Source of the DNA: Leucaena leucocephala
Taxonomy: Eukaryota > Streptophyta > Magnoliopsida > Fabales > Fabaceae
Reading direction: 5' to 3'
Assembly (NCBI GenBank): GCA_037074615.1
Contig: CM073547.1
Span: 3,658,001 to 3,722,000, forward strand
Length of the DNA: 64,000 nt
Numbering within the stretch: the first letter of the stretch is position 1; each line of letters opens with the position of its first letter. Position numbers and translations under genes: made by a program. This document shows, in pieces, positions 1-11,595 of this stretch. Under the pieces are notes generated by a model. It saw nothing but the letters and a program-made list of their open reading frames with translations. It had not been told where the DNA came from and ran no database searches.

Positions 1-785
1 TATGTACGCCAAGTGTTTTAAACGAATATTTGCTTTTATAGTTATATTAAATATCTGCGCATGCATGTCTACCGGTATACGTATTCGTGTTTATGACTTT
101 TGAGAAATTCATTTCTTATGAAGAAAATATGAATTGTAAGAATTCATGAATAAAATGCACAATAGTGTTATCAATTTGGGTATTTCTAAAATAAGATATA
201 TGTAATAGTTCTACGGTAATTTGCCTAATTAGGCTTGTTTTTTAAGGAAAAAAAATCATTTCTTTGATAAAAATGGTTGGGGCAGAGCCTTTCTGTGGGG
301 TGTAATCTATTAATTTTCTTAAATTCTGAAATATTCATCTTTTTAAGCTTTGAGATAGAATAAAATATGAAAGCGAGGCTATAACGTGGTCTACATGGTT
401 CCAGGCTTCGTACTCTTTTTAGTTGGGCATGAAATTTGTAGGAATACTCGTTTTTCATTGCCTTGTCGTTTGTATTTAGTTGATTTCTTTTTATTAAAAA
501 TTTATGTATGACAAGTATAATTAGATATATGCTTTTCATAGTTATATTAAATGTCTGCGCATGCATGAATATGCAGGTATACCTATTGGTGTGTCTGCAT
601 GTTTATGATATTTGAGAATATCATTTATTATGAGGGAAACATGAATTGTAGTAATTTGTAAATGAAATTCACAATAACGTTATTAATTTGGATATTTCTA
701 AAAGCAGATGTATTCAAGTGTTGTACAGTATATTTTGTCATTTTTAAGTAATGATAATTGTTTTCCCCTGATTTGCTATTACAAG
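1..785 (+). other. TNL intron 3 (3' part) with internal duplication
   Basis: This stretch is the downstream part of the intron that precedes TNL exon 4. It matches intron 3 of TNL-1 (18,861-19,570) and TNL-2 (41,319-41,968), including a block around 370-410 beginning gcgaggctataacgtgg that recurs near 18,945 and 41,533. A segment at about 1-225 is repeated at about 503-725, an offset of 502 bp, so the intron carries an internal direct duplication. It ends in the acceptor acaag at 781-785. Confidence 0.7.
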
Positions 786-2320
786 GCGGTGATTGAGGCT
801 GTTCGATGCATGTCATTGGACGTCAGCAAGATGAAAGAAATTACATGGAGGGCTAGTGATTTTCGAAAGATGTATAATTTAATATACCTTAAAGTTTACA
901 AGTCTGATTGGAGAAAGCATCTAAAGTTGAATCTTGTTGGACGTTTGGATTATCTTCCTAAGGAACTAAGGCATCTTATTTGGGAAGAATATCCACGATC
1001 ACATGTTCCATTGTGTTTCTGTGCCGAGAATCTTGTGAAACTTAGTATGCCTAATAGTAATATCCGACAACTTGGGAATGGAAGTGAGGTACGTATCATA
1101 ATTCTTATGTCATAATGTTTTTCTTGAGACGAGACTTCTAAGATATTGCATCAAATATTGACCAAATTAAATCATTTACAATGCAGATAGATGTTTGGTT
1201 AGTTACCTTTAAATTGATGGTTAGAAAGAATAGTAGTTGTACTTTTTTGCCTGGAGTCCTATTCATCTTGTCATTGCCATTGGTTATATTGTCTAATTTA
1301 TTTAACATTGCTTCTTTTTTTGAGCATTTTCCAAATCTAGAGGAAATCGATCTAGGGGGTTCAAAAGATCTCATTGCAGTTCCGGATCTAAGTTATGTCC
1401 CTAAGATTAAAAATATGTATCTTCGTGGTTGTGAGAGTTTGGCTCAAATTCATTCTTCTTCAACCGTGCCGGGAAGTAAAGTCTGCTTACTTAAAGGTGA
1501 GAGTGGGCCAGTGAAGATAAACATAGGGGGGAGTATTAAAGGGACAAGTTCATCAGGGTTAGTGATTGTGCGCAATTATTTGAGTCTTCGGGAGATGTTA
1601 TTCAAGAAAGTGACAATGAAGGTGTTGGCATGTGGGAAGATCATCTCAGGTGTTGGATTTAAACATGTGGTGATGCCATTGGCAGAGAAAGAAGAATTGA
1701 GAGAGGGGATTCAAAGTTTGGGGTTGTTACTTCCATTTGTGAGGAGTCTTGAATGGTTAGAGGGTCCAATTAAGTTTGGCCATGATTTCAACCATCGTTT
1801 TACCTCTCATCATTTAGGCCCTACATTCAGACTTGAATTGAGGGAGAGGGGGGATAGAAGAGAAAGGAGTTTGGTGGGGCCATTGATCAGAAGAAGAGAA
1901 ATGATTAACGATCATGAAGCGGCGTCATCAATGGGAGATGAAGACGAAGAAGAAGAGGAAGATGATGAGTTAATAATGGAAGATTGTGGTAGTAATATAC
2001 TAGCAAGAGTTCCCAGAAGCATCCCTCGCTGGTCATTATTGACGGGGCTAACATTAAAAGAGAGTGAGATTATGGGGAATGCTCAAGTTTCAATCCTCAA
2101 ATCACTCTCTCATGATGACTGCAAAAGGATCCAACCTCTCTTAGATGCAACACTCTCTTTCAACACTCCATTATCCGCTCTCCCTCATTATTCTTTCCTT
2201 GCGGGGTATTCCTTTTCAACACAAGCCCATCAACTTCCTCGTCAGCCTTTCTTCGGCTTTCATGTTCTTACTCTTGGGCCTCCTGGTATCCGCTTAGCTG
2301 TTGCGTATACTGACTTTTGA
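786..2320 (+). CDS. TNL immune receptor, C-terminal exons 4 and 5 (5' part outside window)
   Basis: These are the last two exons of a TIR-NB-ARC-LRR receptor; the TIR and NB-ARC exons lie left of the window. Exon 4 (786-1088, 101 codons) starts AVIEAVRCMSLDVSKMK and encodes the first LRR block, with the family signature HLIWEEYPRSHVPL and the phrase CAENLVKL. Exon 5 (1325-2320) starts HFPNLEEIDLGGSKDL and runs open to a TGA. It encodes one more LRR block (PDLSYVP, then GCESLAQIHSSS), a post-LRR domain and an acidic run of Glu and Asp near 1935-1985. The intron at 1089-1324 has clear GT and AG ends. Both exons align well with TNL-2. No break is visible, so the gene may be intact. The LRR region is short for a TNL. 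Family assignment is sure; functional status is unknown. Confidence 0.8.
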
Positions 2321-4060
2321 ACCTATTAAGCTATCTAGTCATTTCTTAGTTGCTTCATCCCATCCAACTCAAGTTTCACCAGTATTTTCCTTGATTCTTG
2401 TAACGTTGAATCTCTGTCTTACCTTTGTAACAATTTGGTGCATGTTTTACACGCCCGCGCGCTCATGTGTGTTAGAGTTGTGAATATATGTTTGATAATT
2501 GCACTTATCATCCTCGACAACGTGTGTGTGTTTTCTTAACTTCATTTACTAAATTTGTGGATGAGTTCATTCTGCATGGGTTTTTATTCTTGTGATGCCT
2601 ATAATTTCTTGTACATAAATAAATCAGACAATTGTTTAAACATTAATTTGAAGGATAATATATAGAATAAATCTTGAATTTCAATAGTTCTAGTGATTGT
2701 GTTCTTCTCAAATTAATTCTCATTTACTATTATTCTATTTTTATAATGATGTTTTTTACTACTTAGCTGGAGGAATAAGATAAAAAATATTATCTGAAAT
2801 TAAAATAATCTATTGATAAATAACGCCATATTATTAAAGATAATTAAAATGAAAAATAAAAATAAAACATTTAATTTAAATAATAAGACTAGATGACAAA
2901 TCTAAAATTTTCTAATTATAGTATTATAGCAAGAATGAAACTGTAATAAAACTATTAATTAAATTAATCTAATATTTAATAAAATAATTTGTTTAAAAAT
3001 ACCAGTTTTAAAAAATGATTCTCAACTCTCATCTTTTTATAAGATTTTAACATAACAAAATAATAAGTGTGGACATACAGTTTATAAATATAAGTAACCA
3101 AACGTAGCACGAGACAACGAAATGAAAAGCAAGTATAAAATTTATGAATAACAAACATAGGTATAAGACGTACAAATAACAAGCATATGTACGAGACGCA
3201 CAAATAACAAGTATGAAAATGAATCCTATAAATATCAAACAAGCTCAATTTTAACTATGACAAGTTAAGGACTAATCAATGACAATAATTAAACCCTTAA
3301 TTCATATAAACATAGGTATATTTTTTTTCTTCAAAATATTAAAATATTGATAAAATGAAATTTAATAGTGATAAATTTAAATAAAATTTTTTCTGGCAAA
3401 ATAATATTTTAAAAAAATATCATGGGATGTTATTTACTATCCAAATAACTATAATATAATATATTTGATATCTTTTAATATTCTCCAATCTTAATTCCCT
3501 ATCATCAAAATAAAATATTGTCACCCAACTCTGACCATATAGAAATCTACCAATATTTTATAACTTTTAACAACCCTTTTATTTTTCTAAACAACAAGTT
3601 CTCACCCAAAGCAATAATCACTTAAAATCATTTCATGTACTTTTGAGATATTTATTATTATATTATAATTTATTTATATATTAATTAAGATAATTAATAA
3701 ATATTTTTTAGTGTGACCTATAGTTATTTTAGATCCAGTTTAAAAGTAGGTAATTAACTAAGATTATTAAAACTAATTTCCTGATACATCCAGTTATTTT
3801 AGATCCAGTCAAACCATCTCAAATTCAATTCGTTCTTCTTCAAAAACAGAGCAACAAAAATCTAGTTGAATAGCAAAACCCAGAGCAATATCAAGAGTGC
3901 AACCCCAATTTTATACATCATTAAGCATCTTACTTCCTCTTTATTTCAATTTATTTTGAAAGATCAAGGCCATACAACTAAAACCTCAAGTCTATATTTT
4001 TTAAAATTTTCATCTCCAAACAGAGCAACCTGTACAGCAACAAAAGCCTATCTTTTAAAC
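2321..4060. other. AT-rich intergenic DNA, nothing recognised
   Basis: This is the region 3' of the first TNL. It is strongly AT-rich, with short low-complexity runs and no convincing open frame. The short frames at 2976-3248 on the minus strand have AT-driven composition and match nothing I know. A phrase containing gttattttagatccagt occurs twice, near 3722 and 3792. Confidence 0.5.
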
Positions 4061-4065
4061 TATGT

Positions 4066-4555
4066 GCGTGTTTGAGAATTTTTTTTTAAACTAGCTTATA
4101 AAAAAATGGGTTTATAAATATTTTATAAAAAAAGGTTTTTTTAGAAGAATTTATAGAAAAAAAGTGATTTTAGATAAATGATTGTTTAGATAGTTATTTG
4201 TAGAAGGGGTTTTATGAGTGGTAAATTACGAAAAATGGTATGAGTATTAAATAAGGAGAGATAAGAGATAAGAGGAGAGAGGGTGTAAGAAAGAAAAGAG
4301 AGAAAAAATAGGAGAGAGGAGAGAGGATGTAAGAAAAAGTAGGGGTAATATAGTAATTGGTTAGTTCATAAGCTCTTTTACTGTTTTATAAGCTACTCTG
4401 ATCAGCTTATCTGAAACCTTGGTTTTAAATTATGGTTTAATCCAAAAATCCGTTTAAACAAAAATTGCTGTTTGGTTAAAAATTTCTCCAAATTGAAATT
4501 TGGGGCCAAAAGCCCTTTTCAAACTAAGGTTTAGGGTGTTACCAAACACACCCTT
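4066..4555 (+). mobile_element. MITE-like element, family A, copy 1
   Basis: This non-coding element of about 490 bp has imperfect inverted ends: gtgcgtgtttgagaa at the left, and a right end whose reverse complement begins gggtgtgtttggtaac. Its centre is purine-rich (gagagga and gtaagaaa motifs), followed by a block containing ttcataagctcttttactg. The same order of blocks is found at 45,375-45,900 (+), 53,911-54,428 (-) and, decayed, at 13,940-14,450 (-). The ends resemble hAT or PIF/Harbinger-type MITEs; the target duplication is not clear. Confidence 0.6.
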
Positions 4556-5265
4556 ATATTTTTAAGTCAGAAACCTCCAATCTTAACTTCTCTTTACTCA
4601 ATCTACACTTTGCCTTTTTAGCTTTGATTTTTCTTTGTTTGGTTGGACCCAACACTCAAATCAGAGATCGAACAAGACAAAGATGAGATACATCAGGAGA
4701 GACTCACGTTGACCGTACTCTTCTGTACAAACAAGATCTCCCTTCCTTCCTGTCACCTTCTCCGGCGAGCTCGGTTGCAGAACCAAACATAAGAAAAGAA
4801 AAGAAAAACAGAGCAGAGCTTCCCTGAACAGCGGCATCCCGAGCTCTGAACGGAGAAGAAGAACGGCGGACGCGTGATGGTAGCAAGGGCGATGCTGTTG
4901 CATAACAAAAAAAGGAGGGAGAAGATCTTCCCAGCAGGAGGAGATCTTAGCGACGAGGAAGACCACAACGACAAACGACGCACGGTCACCGGTGACAGGA
5001 GCATTTTTTTTAATAAAAGGTTTTTAATTTTTTTCTGTTTAAGATTCCATTCCATCATTTCATGAAAGGATCAAATCACTCATGGAGAAAAATGTACGAA
5101 ATGAACAACTTTGATCTTCAAAATTAAAATTATATGAATATTTTGGAATCCAAAGTCCAATAAGTAGCTTTGTTACAGCAACCTAAAAAATAATAATTGT
5201 TTTTTGCTTAGAAGAAATAATAGAATTATTGTGCACTCACTTGTTTATTTTGTTTCTTTTTATAC
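4556..5265. other. GC-richer intergenic block, unassigned
   Basis: The block from about 4640 to 5060 is visibly richer in G and C than its surroundings and has overlapping short frames on both strands (for example 4661-4966 minus). None looks like a known protein. It could be a leftover of a larger element or of a gene's leader. No repeat partner was found in the window. Confidence 0.3.
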
Positions 5266-5274
5266 AAAAAATTT

Positions 5275-5795
5275 TAAAAAGAAGTTAGATTTACCCACGA
5301 TCCAAGAGTAGGGTGAAGTTTCCCTTCCTCTTTGGTAATACTAATATCGAATAGGGCGAGCAGTATGTTACTCTTAGGAGCTATGATGTCTCCTCAAGCG
5401 TTGCGATTGAAATTACAATAAAGTGATACTTCTCAAATATTAAATATGCTCTAAATAACTATATGTCTCATTTCTTTACTAATTGAACCTGGACAATGGG
5501 TTATTTATTTTATTTATTTATTTATTTTGATAAACAATTTTTGGAAAGGGGTTAGACTCACCTACGATCTAAAGGCAGGACGAAGCCTCCCTTCTTCCTA
5601 AGCGATACTAATGTCAAGCAGGACGAGCTATCTATTACCCTCAGGCGTAAACCTAAGCACCTAAGAGTTAGGATACCTCCCTAAGTGTCACGACTGGAAC
5701 CACAATAAAATAGCATTCTCTAAAGATCGAATATATTCTAAATAATCATATATATTTTTTTATCAGCTAAATCTATAGATGATGAGTTGTTTATT
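5275..5795 (+). repeat. Dispersed repeat family B, two copies in direct tandem
   Basis: Two related segments, about 5280-5500 and 5530-5790, follow each other in the same direction. Shared phrases include ccacgatc/cctacgatc, then gaagtttcccttc/gaagcctcccttc, then atatgctctaaataact/atatattctaaataatc. A third copy lies in the opposite direction at about 33,345-33,540. No coding potential or transposon ends are evident. The family is unknown to me. Confidence 0.55.
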
Positions 5796-6454
5796 TTATT
5801 TTTAATTAGCAAAAAGGAGAAAACTGACTGAACGGCCCTATATTTGTGTGGTGCGTTCTGCACCCCGATTACATTGAACCATGAGAGCCCAGTTCTATTT
5901 CATTACATTTTTAACTTACATTTTAAGCCCAATCTTACTCTTAAATATTATATAAAAGATACTTGTACTTAGAACAAAAATTGGTAAAAAAAACTAATCA
6001 TAATAATTTTTTATATTTTTGGACCAAATGTTTATAGAATTTAATAATGAGTTTTATGCACCTTCAAAGCTGGCAACCTGAATCTAGATTTTTTAAAAAA
6101 TGTTGGAAAATTATTTTTATTTTATATAATGCAATTTCTAAGCTAAAAATATTAAAATAAAACAAGGTCCAAACAATTTTAATCTCAACCAGTTGACTTT
6201 TAATGTAATTATAATATTATTTTTTAGATTAGAAAAGTTTTACAATTAAAATCTCGACCAAAGGAGTAATATTTAAAAAAGTGTTTACAAATTATTTATT
6301 TAATTTTATTTTCCAATCTATATTCACATCTGCTCAGAAATCACATCCGTTAGCACGCGCAAAATCGGAAGGAGAAGCTTGAGCGGTGGATTGATGTGAT
6401 CCGTAGTGAGGACATAAGCTCCGACACGTCCACCAGCAGCGGTTCTTCCAGCGG
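5796..6454. other. AT-rich intergenic DNA
   Basis: No gene, RNA or repeat was recognised here. The last 120 bases are less AT-rich and run without a clear border into the LRR-exon relic that follows, which suggests a recombination junction near 6455. Confidence 0.4.
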
Positions 6455-6695
6455 CTCTTCGATGCACATCATTGGACGTGAGCAAGATAAAAAAAGATTA
6501 CAAGTCTGATTAGAGAAAGCCTTCGAAGTTAAATATTTGTGAAAATTTGGATTATCTTCCAGAAGAACAGGTTTTTTAGTTGGGAAGAATATCCATTACC
6601 ACATGTGCCATTATATTTCTGTGCCGAGAATCTTATCATACTTGAAACACCTAATAGTAATCTCCTACAACTTTGGAATGGATATCAGGTACATA
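6455..6695 (+). pseudogene. TNL exon 4 relic (LRR)
   Basis: This fragment of TNL exon 4 opens at about 6458 with sequence corresponding to RCxSLDVSK. It has in-frame stops and a short internal deletion, then continues with WEEYPLPHVPLYFCAENL near 6580-6630 and ends at a donor-like site (caggtacat) near 6689. Downstream, 6720-6790 still resembles TNL intron 4 (a phrase like ttacatcaaactttgatcaa). No TIR, NB-ARC or exon 5 sequence is present, so it is an isolated relic. Confidence 0.75.
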
Positions 6696-8089
6696 TCATT
6701 TATGTCATCATTTCTTTCTTGGGTTGATTCTAAGATCTTACATCAAACTTTGATCAAATAATTCACAATGCATGCAAATGTTCAACTTGTTAAGAATGGC
6801 GCCATAGAAAAGCCTGGAAATTCTGGGAAAAGTAGTTGCAAAACAGTGTATCAATGGGATGAAGTAAGTGGAAGCCGAAGAAAAAAAAAAGGAATTAATG
6901 GGTAGGATTAACCTGGTGGATGTGGTGGGAGGCAAAAGAAGTACGAGTAGTTCACAAGCTCTCAAAAATGTCAGCTTCGAACTCTGCAGACTTCCTCCTA
7001 TTCAAACTAGTTCTTCAGACATATCCATTACACAAACTTTTCTCTTATTTATTTTCCCATTAATAAAAATATGTTGTTGAAGGCAGAAGGATAATTATTG
7101 TATTTTTTATGATTATGAAATTATTAAAAACAATTTTTTTTTTTTGCCTTCCGTTTCAATTCACCACAAAATCAGAGTATCTTAAGTAACGATAATTACA
7201 TAATCTTTTTTTTTTAAATACTTATTTTTTGTTCCAATTTCAGCAAATATAAGAGATCATTACAAGATAAAATTATTTTCATTTGTAACCTTTGAGTCAT
7301 TTGCTATCTGGCTTTCTTTTTGTCCTATTTCCGTATTATTCGAACAATTGACTAATTTGAGTAAAAACTTCATGATGGGATATGGCCGGGATAATGGCTA
7401 ATTAAGATATCTTGATATTTCATATATTTAGTTTTATTAGAGAATATTTAAAAATACTTTATTTTGATTTTGTCTTTTATCATTAATTGCTATCTTTTTG
7501 CTTAACTTTAGGATTTCGAGAATATTCTCATTTAATTCATAAGGTTAGAGTTAAGGTTATAATAACTCTCAACATATCTTATTTTGTATACACCTTACGA
7601 TTTCCCTCTATTCATATGATCATATAATTTCTTCCCTCCTTCTTGCTATATATTCTCCCTACTCTCCAATCTCTATATCTCTCTTCCCCTCTCTCTCTCT
7701 CTGTCAATTATCCTTGTCCCTTTTAACAAGGTGGGAACTGAACCTCTCTTCTCCCACATTATGAGATAATTAGTCTACCTTAGGTACCACATAGTCGATT
7801 GTTATCAGAACATGAAATGTAAATTTTAAAAGAAATGCCGAAAAAGATGAAGGGGCCTCTCCTTTTTTTTTTTTTTTATCAAAGGAATTCCTTGCGTTAA
7901 AAAGTTTGCTTATTTAACTTCTTAATGAAATTAATTAGTTTCAATACAACATGTCACATAATTTTTCTTTTGATGGAATAATGAGGAAAACTAATATTAA
8001 ATTTCAACTCCAAAGCGGCACGAGATCGTAAAAGAGCTTCTTCTTCTTCTTCTTTTTCATCATCAACAAAATAATTTCTTTTTTTTTAA
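6696..8089. other. Intron 4 remnant and AT-rich intergenic DNA
   Basis: The first 100 bases are decayed TNL intron 4. A small open frame at 6868-7080 (+) has no recognisable product. The rest is AT-rich, with a pyrimidine-rich ctctctctct run near 7690-7705. I see no gene. Confidence 0.4.
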
Positions 8090-8570
8090 AAAAAAATTAT
8101 AGAGCTTTCCTTTTCATTTGAAAAATTACACAATTCTCTCTCAAAATGATGGCCAAAGTGTTAAAAAAGTTTATCTTGTGTTGAATTTATACAAAACCAT
8201 AAGAGCGGTCTCTTTCTTTTTTTCTCCCGATTATCATATAGAGAAAGAGGTTTCTTTCATTAAATAAAGTGACGTGTCTGATTTGTCATGGTCAATAAAT
8301 GTTAAAACAGTGCCTGATAATTCCAGGAGATGGCCCCTCCAAGGTTGAAAATGTTAATATTAATGACGTAAATTATTGCCAAAAGATGTTACTTAGTAAG
8401 GGCAATAACCCGTTTTTAATTATAATAAAGAAAACGTGTGAGAGGATAGATTCTCATGATTCGAAATAAAAAAGAAATTATTGGAAAGTGGCAAGTTTTG
8501 AAATTATTAAATGAATGTGCAATTAATATTAGCTTATATCACATCAAGATGTTCATGAGTAAAATAATAA
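8090..8570 (+). repeat. Dispersed repeat family C, copy 1
   Basis: This segment matches, in reverse orientation, 33,805-34,235. Shared phrases include gaaaaattacac, cggtctctttctttttttc, caggagatggcccctcc (tccc in the other copy), aattattgccaaaagatgtt and cacatcaagatgttca. Spacing between these blocks is roughly kept. It has no coding potential and is probably a non-autonomous mobile element or an LTR fragment. Confidence 0.55.
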
Positions 8571-9989
8571 ATATAACAAAAGAGGTTAGTTTTTCATAAA
8601 ATAATAAATTTAAATTTAAATTTTTATTAAAATAAGTGTCTAAATTTAATGTCTAACAACAATTAACTCTAAGAGAAGAATACATGTACTTAATTAAAAA
8701 AAATTATATACGGCTTTAAAAATATGAATAAAAATTGAAGAATAAAGAAAGTAATTTTTTTATTATACTCATGAAGAATAAAAATATAAGGAAGCAGGAA
8801 GAAGAAAGAGAGGAACTTTCTTGCAGCTTAAGTTAGGAATGAGAAAGAAAGGGGGGATGATTTCAAGGAACATTAATATGCCTATGATCCTTATGATTCT
8901 TAATTACCACAACATATATACTGCTCCATATCTTCAAACTTATGTGGTTCCATGTCAGCACTCTTTCAACCCTTTTGTTGATTTGGAGGTGTGGTGCGCA
9001 TAAAGAAAGCAATGTCTGCCACAACTGCAAAAGCTTGGAAATTTCATTGTAAAATAAAAAAAAACATAAGGAAAATAAAGCATAACAATAAACCCTTAAT
9101 AAAACTTATTCACTATAACTTGTTTTAAAATAAAGGGTAAGTAACCTTCTATTTTTTAAAAAATGACGCTTAACACCATAATTTTTTTAAAATATAAAAA
9201 TATTTATAAATATTTAAAATAGAAATAAAAATATTATGACTATCAAATATAACTTAATACTGTTATTTTTTATAGTAGAGACTATATTATTATTATAAAA
9301 GTACTAAAATATCATAAACATAAAAAAACTAAAAAGTATAAAGATATAAAAATATTCATAAATTTTTATCTAATATATATTAAATATTATATACCTTTTG
9401 AAGGTGTAAAATTACTCTTAAAAATACAAATAAATAAAGGTTTAAATTACAATTTTACCCATTAAGTTTTTCGCAAAACATGTCTGACACTATAAAGTTT
9501 GGTTGGGTGCAAAATTACACGTACACTTTTTAAATTTTACCAAAATTGACACCCGCTTGCCTGGGAGAAACGTCCGATACTCTCTCCAACGGACGATTCA
9601 CTGATTAAATCACCATTGAGTTCATTTGTTAATGAAAGCTACAATATTAACATTGACCTGCAATGCATTTTATATATAAAATTAAAACTTCATATAAATT
9701 TAGAGGACAAAATCGTATATATTAATTATAAATTATTAGTATTATAACAGTATAGTAAAATTTAATATTTTTTTATTTTTTTAAAATTAAAAAAAATAGT
9801 TTATTTGCACTTCTATATATATATTTGTACCTCCTAAAAAAGTATATAATATTTACAACATATTTGATAAAAATTTATAGGTATTTTTTTAAAAAAAATT
9901 AGATAGTTATTTTTTAACCTTGATCCTAAAATAAATAAAGTTGCTGATAAGAAACATGAAATAAATAGGCAAAGTTTTTGGGTGGACTT
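8571..9989. other. AT-rich intergenic DNA, possible single-copy repeat at 9430-9690
   Basis: No gene was recognised. A small frame at 8821-9003 (+) has no recognisable product. The stretch 9430-9690 is less AT-rich and reads like a plant intergenic repeat (phrases such as caaaattacacgtacac and aaattgacacccgc), but no second copy is in the window to prove it. Confidence 0.35.
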
Positions 9990-10129
9990 AGTTGGCGTTG
10001 ATCATTCGCAACTTCGTCTCACTTTCGAAATATTTAAGTAGGCCGAATGATGATACACAAATAAAGTAGGCCCTTAACATTCTAATTGTTCCCAAAAATG
10101 ACAAATACATTGAAGCGACAGGGCAATCC

Positions 10130-10330
10130 ACAAAAGTGACAAACGGGGGATTACTTGACTTGTTGACCATAAAGGCTGAAACAAGACATAAATATGTGAG
10201 AGTGTCCTTTGTTGATCTCTGAATCTCACCAACTTGTTTGTAAGAGAAAGCAAGTCTCTGCATATTCTGAAGCTGCCATTTTTGAGACCTTAGCTTGTGA
10301 GCTTCCACATCGATCCAGGTTATTCCTTTC
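10130..10330 (+). promoter_or_regulatory. TNL 5' leader segment, type 1 (pseudogene copy)
   Basis: This is a non-coding segment that recurs upstream of other TNL copies, near 15,735-15,840 and 36,135-36,300. The shared phrases are ttgttgatctctgaatct, agagaaagcaagtctctgca and tgaagctgccatttttgag. It ends with the donor-like gatccag|gtta at about 10,315, the same as at 15,827 and 47,329. The most likely reading is an untranslated first exon. Confidence 0.55.
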
Positions 10331-10504
10331 GTCCCACTTTCGAAATATTTTTGTTTGATCTCTTTATTACGTAATCAAGAACCAAAACATATCATTTCTC
10401 AGAAAGGCTGAACAACAAGGACTTAGTTTCTGATACCTGAAGGTTGAAACAAGAAACTTCAATCACATTTCCACGCCCTAGGACCAGTTCCTGCAGCCAG
10501 CTAC

Positions 10505-10507
10505 TTT

Positions 10508-10541
<34 letters not shown>
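10505..10541. repeat. (TA)n microsatellite
   Basis: This perfect TA dinucleotide run lies between two leader segments of the collapsed TNL copy. Confidence 0.85.
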
Positions 10542-10548
<7 letters not shown>

Positions 10549-10549
10549 A

Positions 10550-10675
10550 AACTCTACAGGATGAGAGCCAACTGTAGATTTTTTTTGAAGACCTTATTTC
10601 CAGTGGAGGAAGTCTGCAGATCCCAAAGCTGACATTTTTGCGATCTTTGTGAACGATCTTCCCTTCACATCTTGA
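10550..10675 (+). promoter_or_regulatory. TNL 5' leader segment, type 2 (pseudogene copy)
   Basis: This second version of the TNL leader carries the phrases gagagccaactgta, ggaggaagtctgcagatccc and aaagctgacatttttgcgatc. Related copies stand at about 16,150-16,210, 34,715-34,820 and, in part, 47,262-47,335. In this pseudogene both leader versions precede the same coding exon 1 remnant. Confidence 0.5.
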
Positions 10676-10856
10676 GGCTAGAAATTGCTATCACATGGAT
10701 GGAACCATTGCTTTAACTCTCACATAAGCTTTATTGATCCTTAAAGTGATTTTCGAAAACTGTAGAGTTTAATATTCCTTTAAGTTTACATGTCTGATCG
10801 AAAAAATCTCTTTAAGTTAAATGTTGTTAGACATTTGGATTATTTTTCCAAAGAAA

Positions 10857-11214
10857 TAGAGCATGTTTGGTAGTGTAGAAGTAGAAATAATCAAGTATTT
10901 TTTTTATTTAGTATAATAAAAATCACTTCTACTTTTAACATTTTAAGTCATTTTAGTTCCATAAAAACAGTTGAGATATGAGATGAAAGAAGTAGAAGTA
11001 AAATATTTTAGACAATTTTACCTCAAGTTATAAAATTTTAGGATAACTTTAACTTTTTTAAATAATAAAAAATATGTTTTGAATAATTTTATCTTAAATT
11101 ATGCATCAATTCTATACTCATTTCTACAGAATAAATTTTTAAACTTATTTTCAATTTAATTTTTCTTCTTCTTCTATTTTTATAAAAAACTTTTCCATCC
11201 TACTAAATGTATTG
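10857..11214 (+). mobile_element. MITE-like insertion in the TNL exon 4 remnant
   Basis: Exon 4 homology stops after aaagaaata at about 10,858 and resumes with taaggtatctt at about 11,215. The insert begins gcatgtttggtagtgtag, and its right end reverse-complemented begins gcaatacatttagtagg, an imperfect inverted repeat. The interior is AT-rich and non-coding. A TA or TAA target duplication is possible but cannot be proved from one decayed copy. Confidence 0.5.
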
Positions 11215-11359
11215 CTAAGGTATCTTGGTTTGGAAGAATATCCACGATCCGACTTCTAAGAAATCGTATCAAACATTGACCAAATTGAATCATTCACAAT
11301 GCAGATGGATGTTCGCTTTGGTACCTTCAAAATTGATGGTTAAATAGTACTCCTAGTAA

Positions 11360-11595
11360 TAAATAATTTAATTAAAGAGTTAATTTTAATTTTAAATATA
11401 AAATATATTTATTATATTTATCTATTTTTTTTAAATTATCCATATTCATACTCCTTGATAACATTAAGTAAGGGAGGGAGGGAATTAAATGAAATCATTA
11501 TAGTGTTTAAGAAAAAAATCATATTAACTAATTTAATTAACTTTGTTAATCTAATCAATTATCAAATTAATTAAATATATCTTATATATTTTCTT
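11360..11595 (+). repeat. AT-rich dispersed repeat family D, copy 1
   Basis: This copy resembles 19,120-19,350 (+) and 43,975-44,200 (-). Common blocks are gattttaaatataaaatat-like, aattatccatattcatactcctt-like, agggagggagggaatt and aactaatttaatta. It lies in the intron 4 position of the TNL pseudogene. Confidence 0.5.

Noticed and set aside
225..566. Minus-strand open frame of 113 codons
   Set aside because: It lies in the conserved TNL intron and has AT-driven composition and no recognisable domain.
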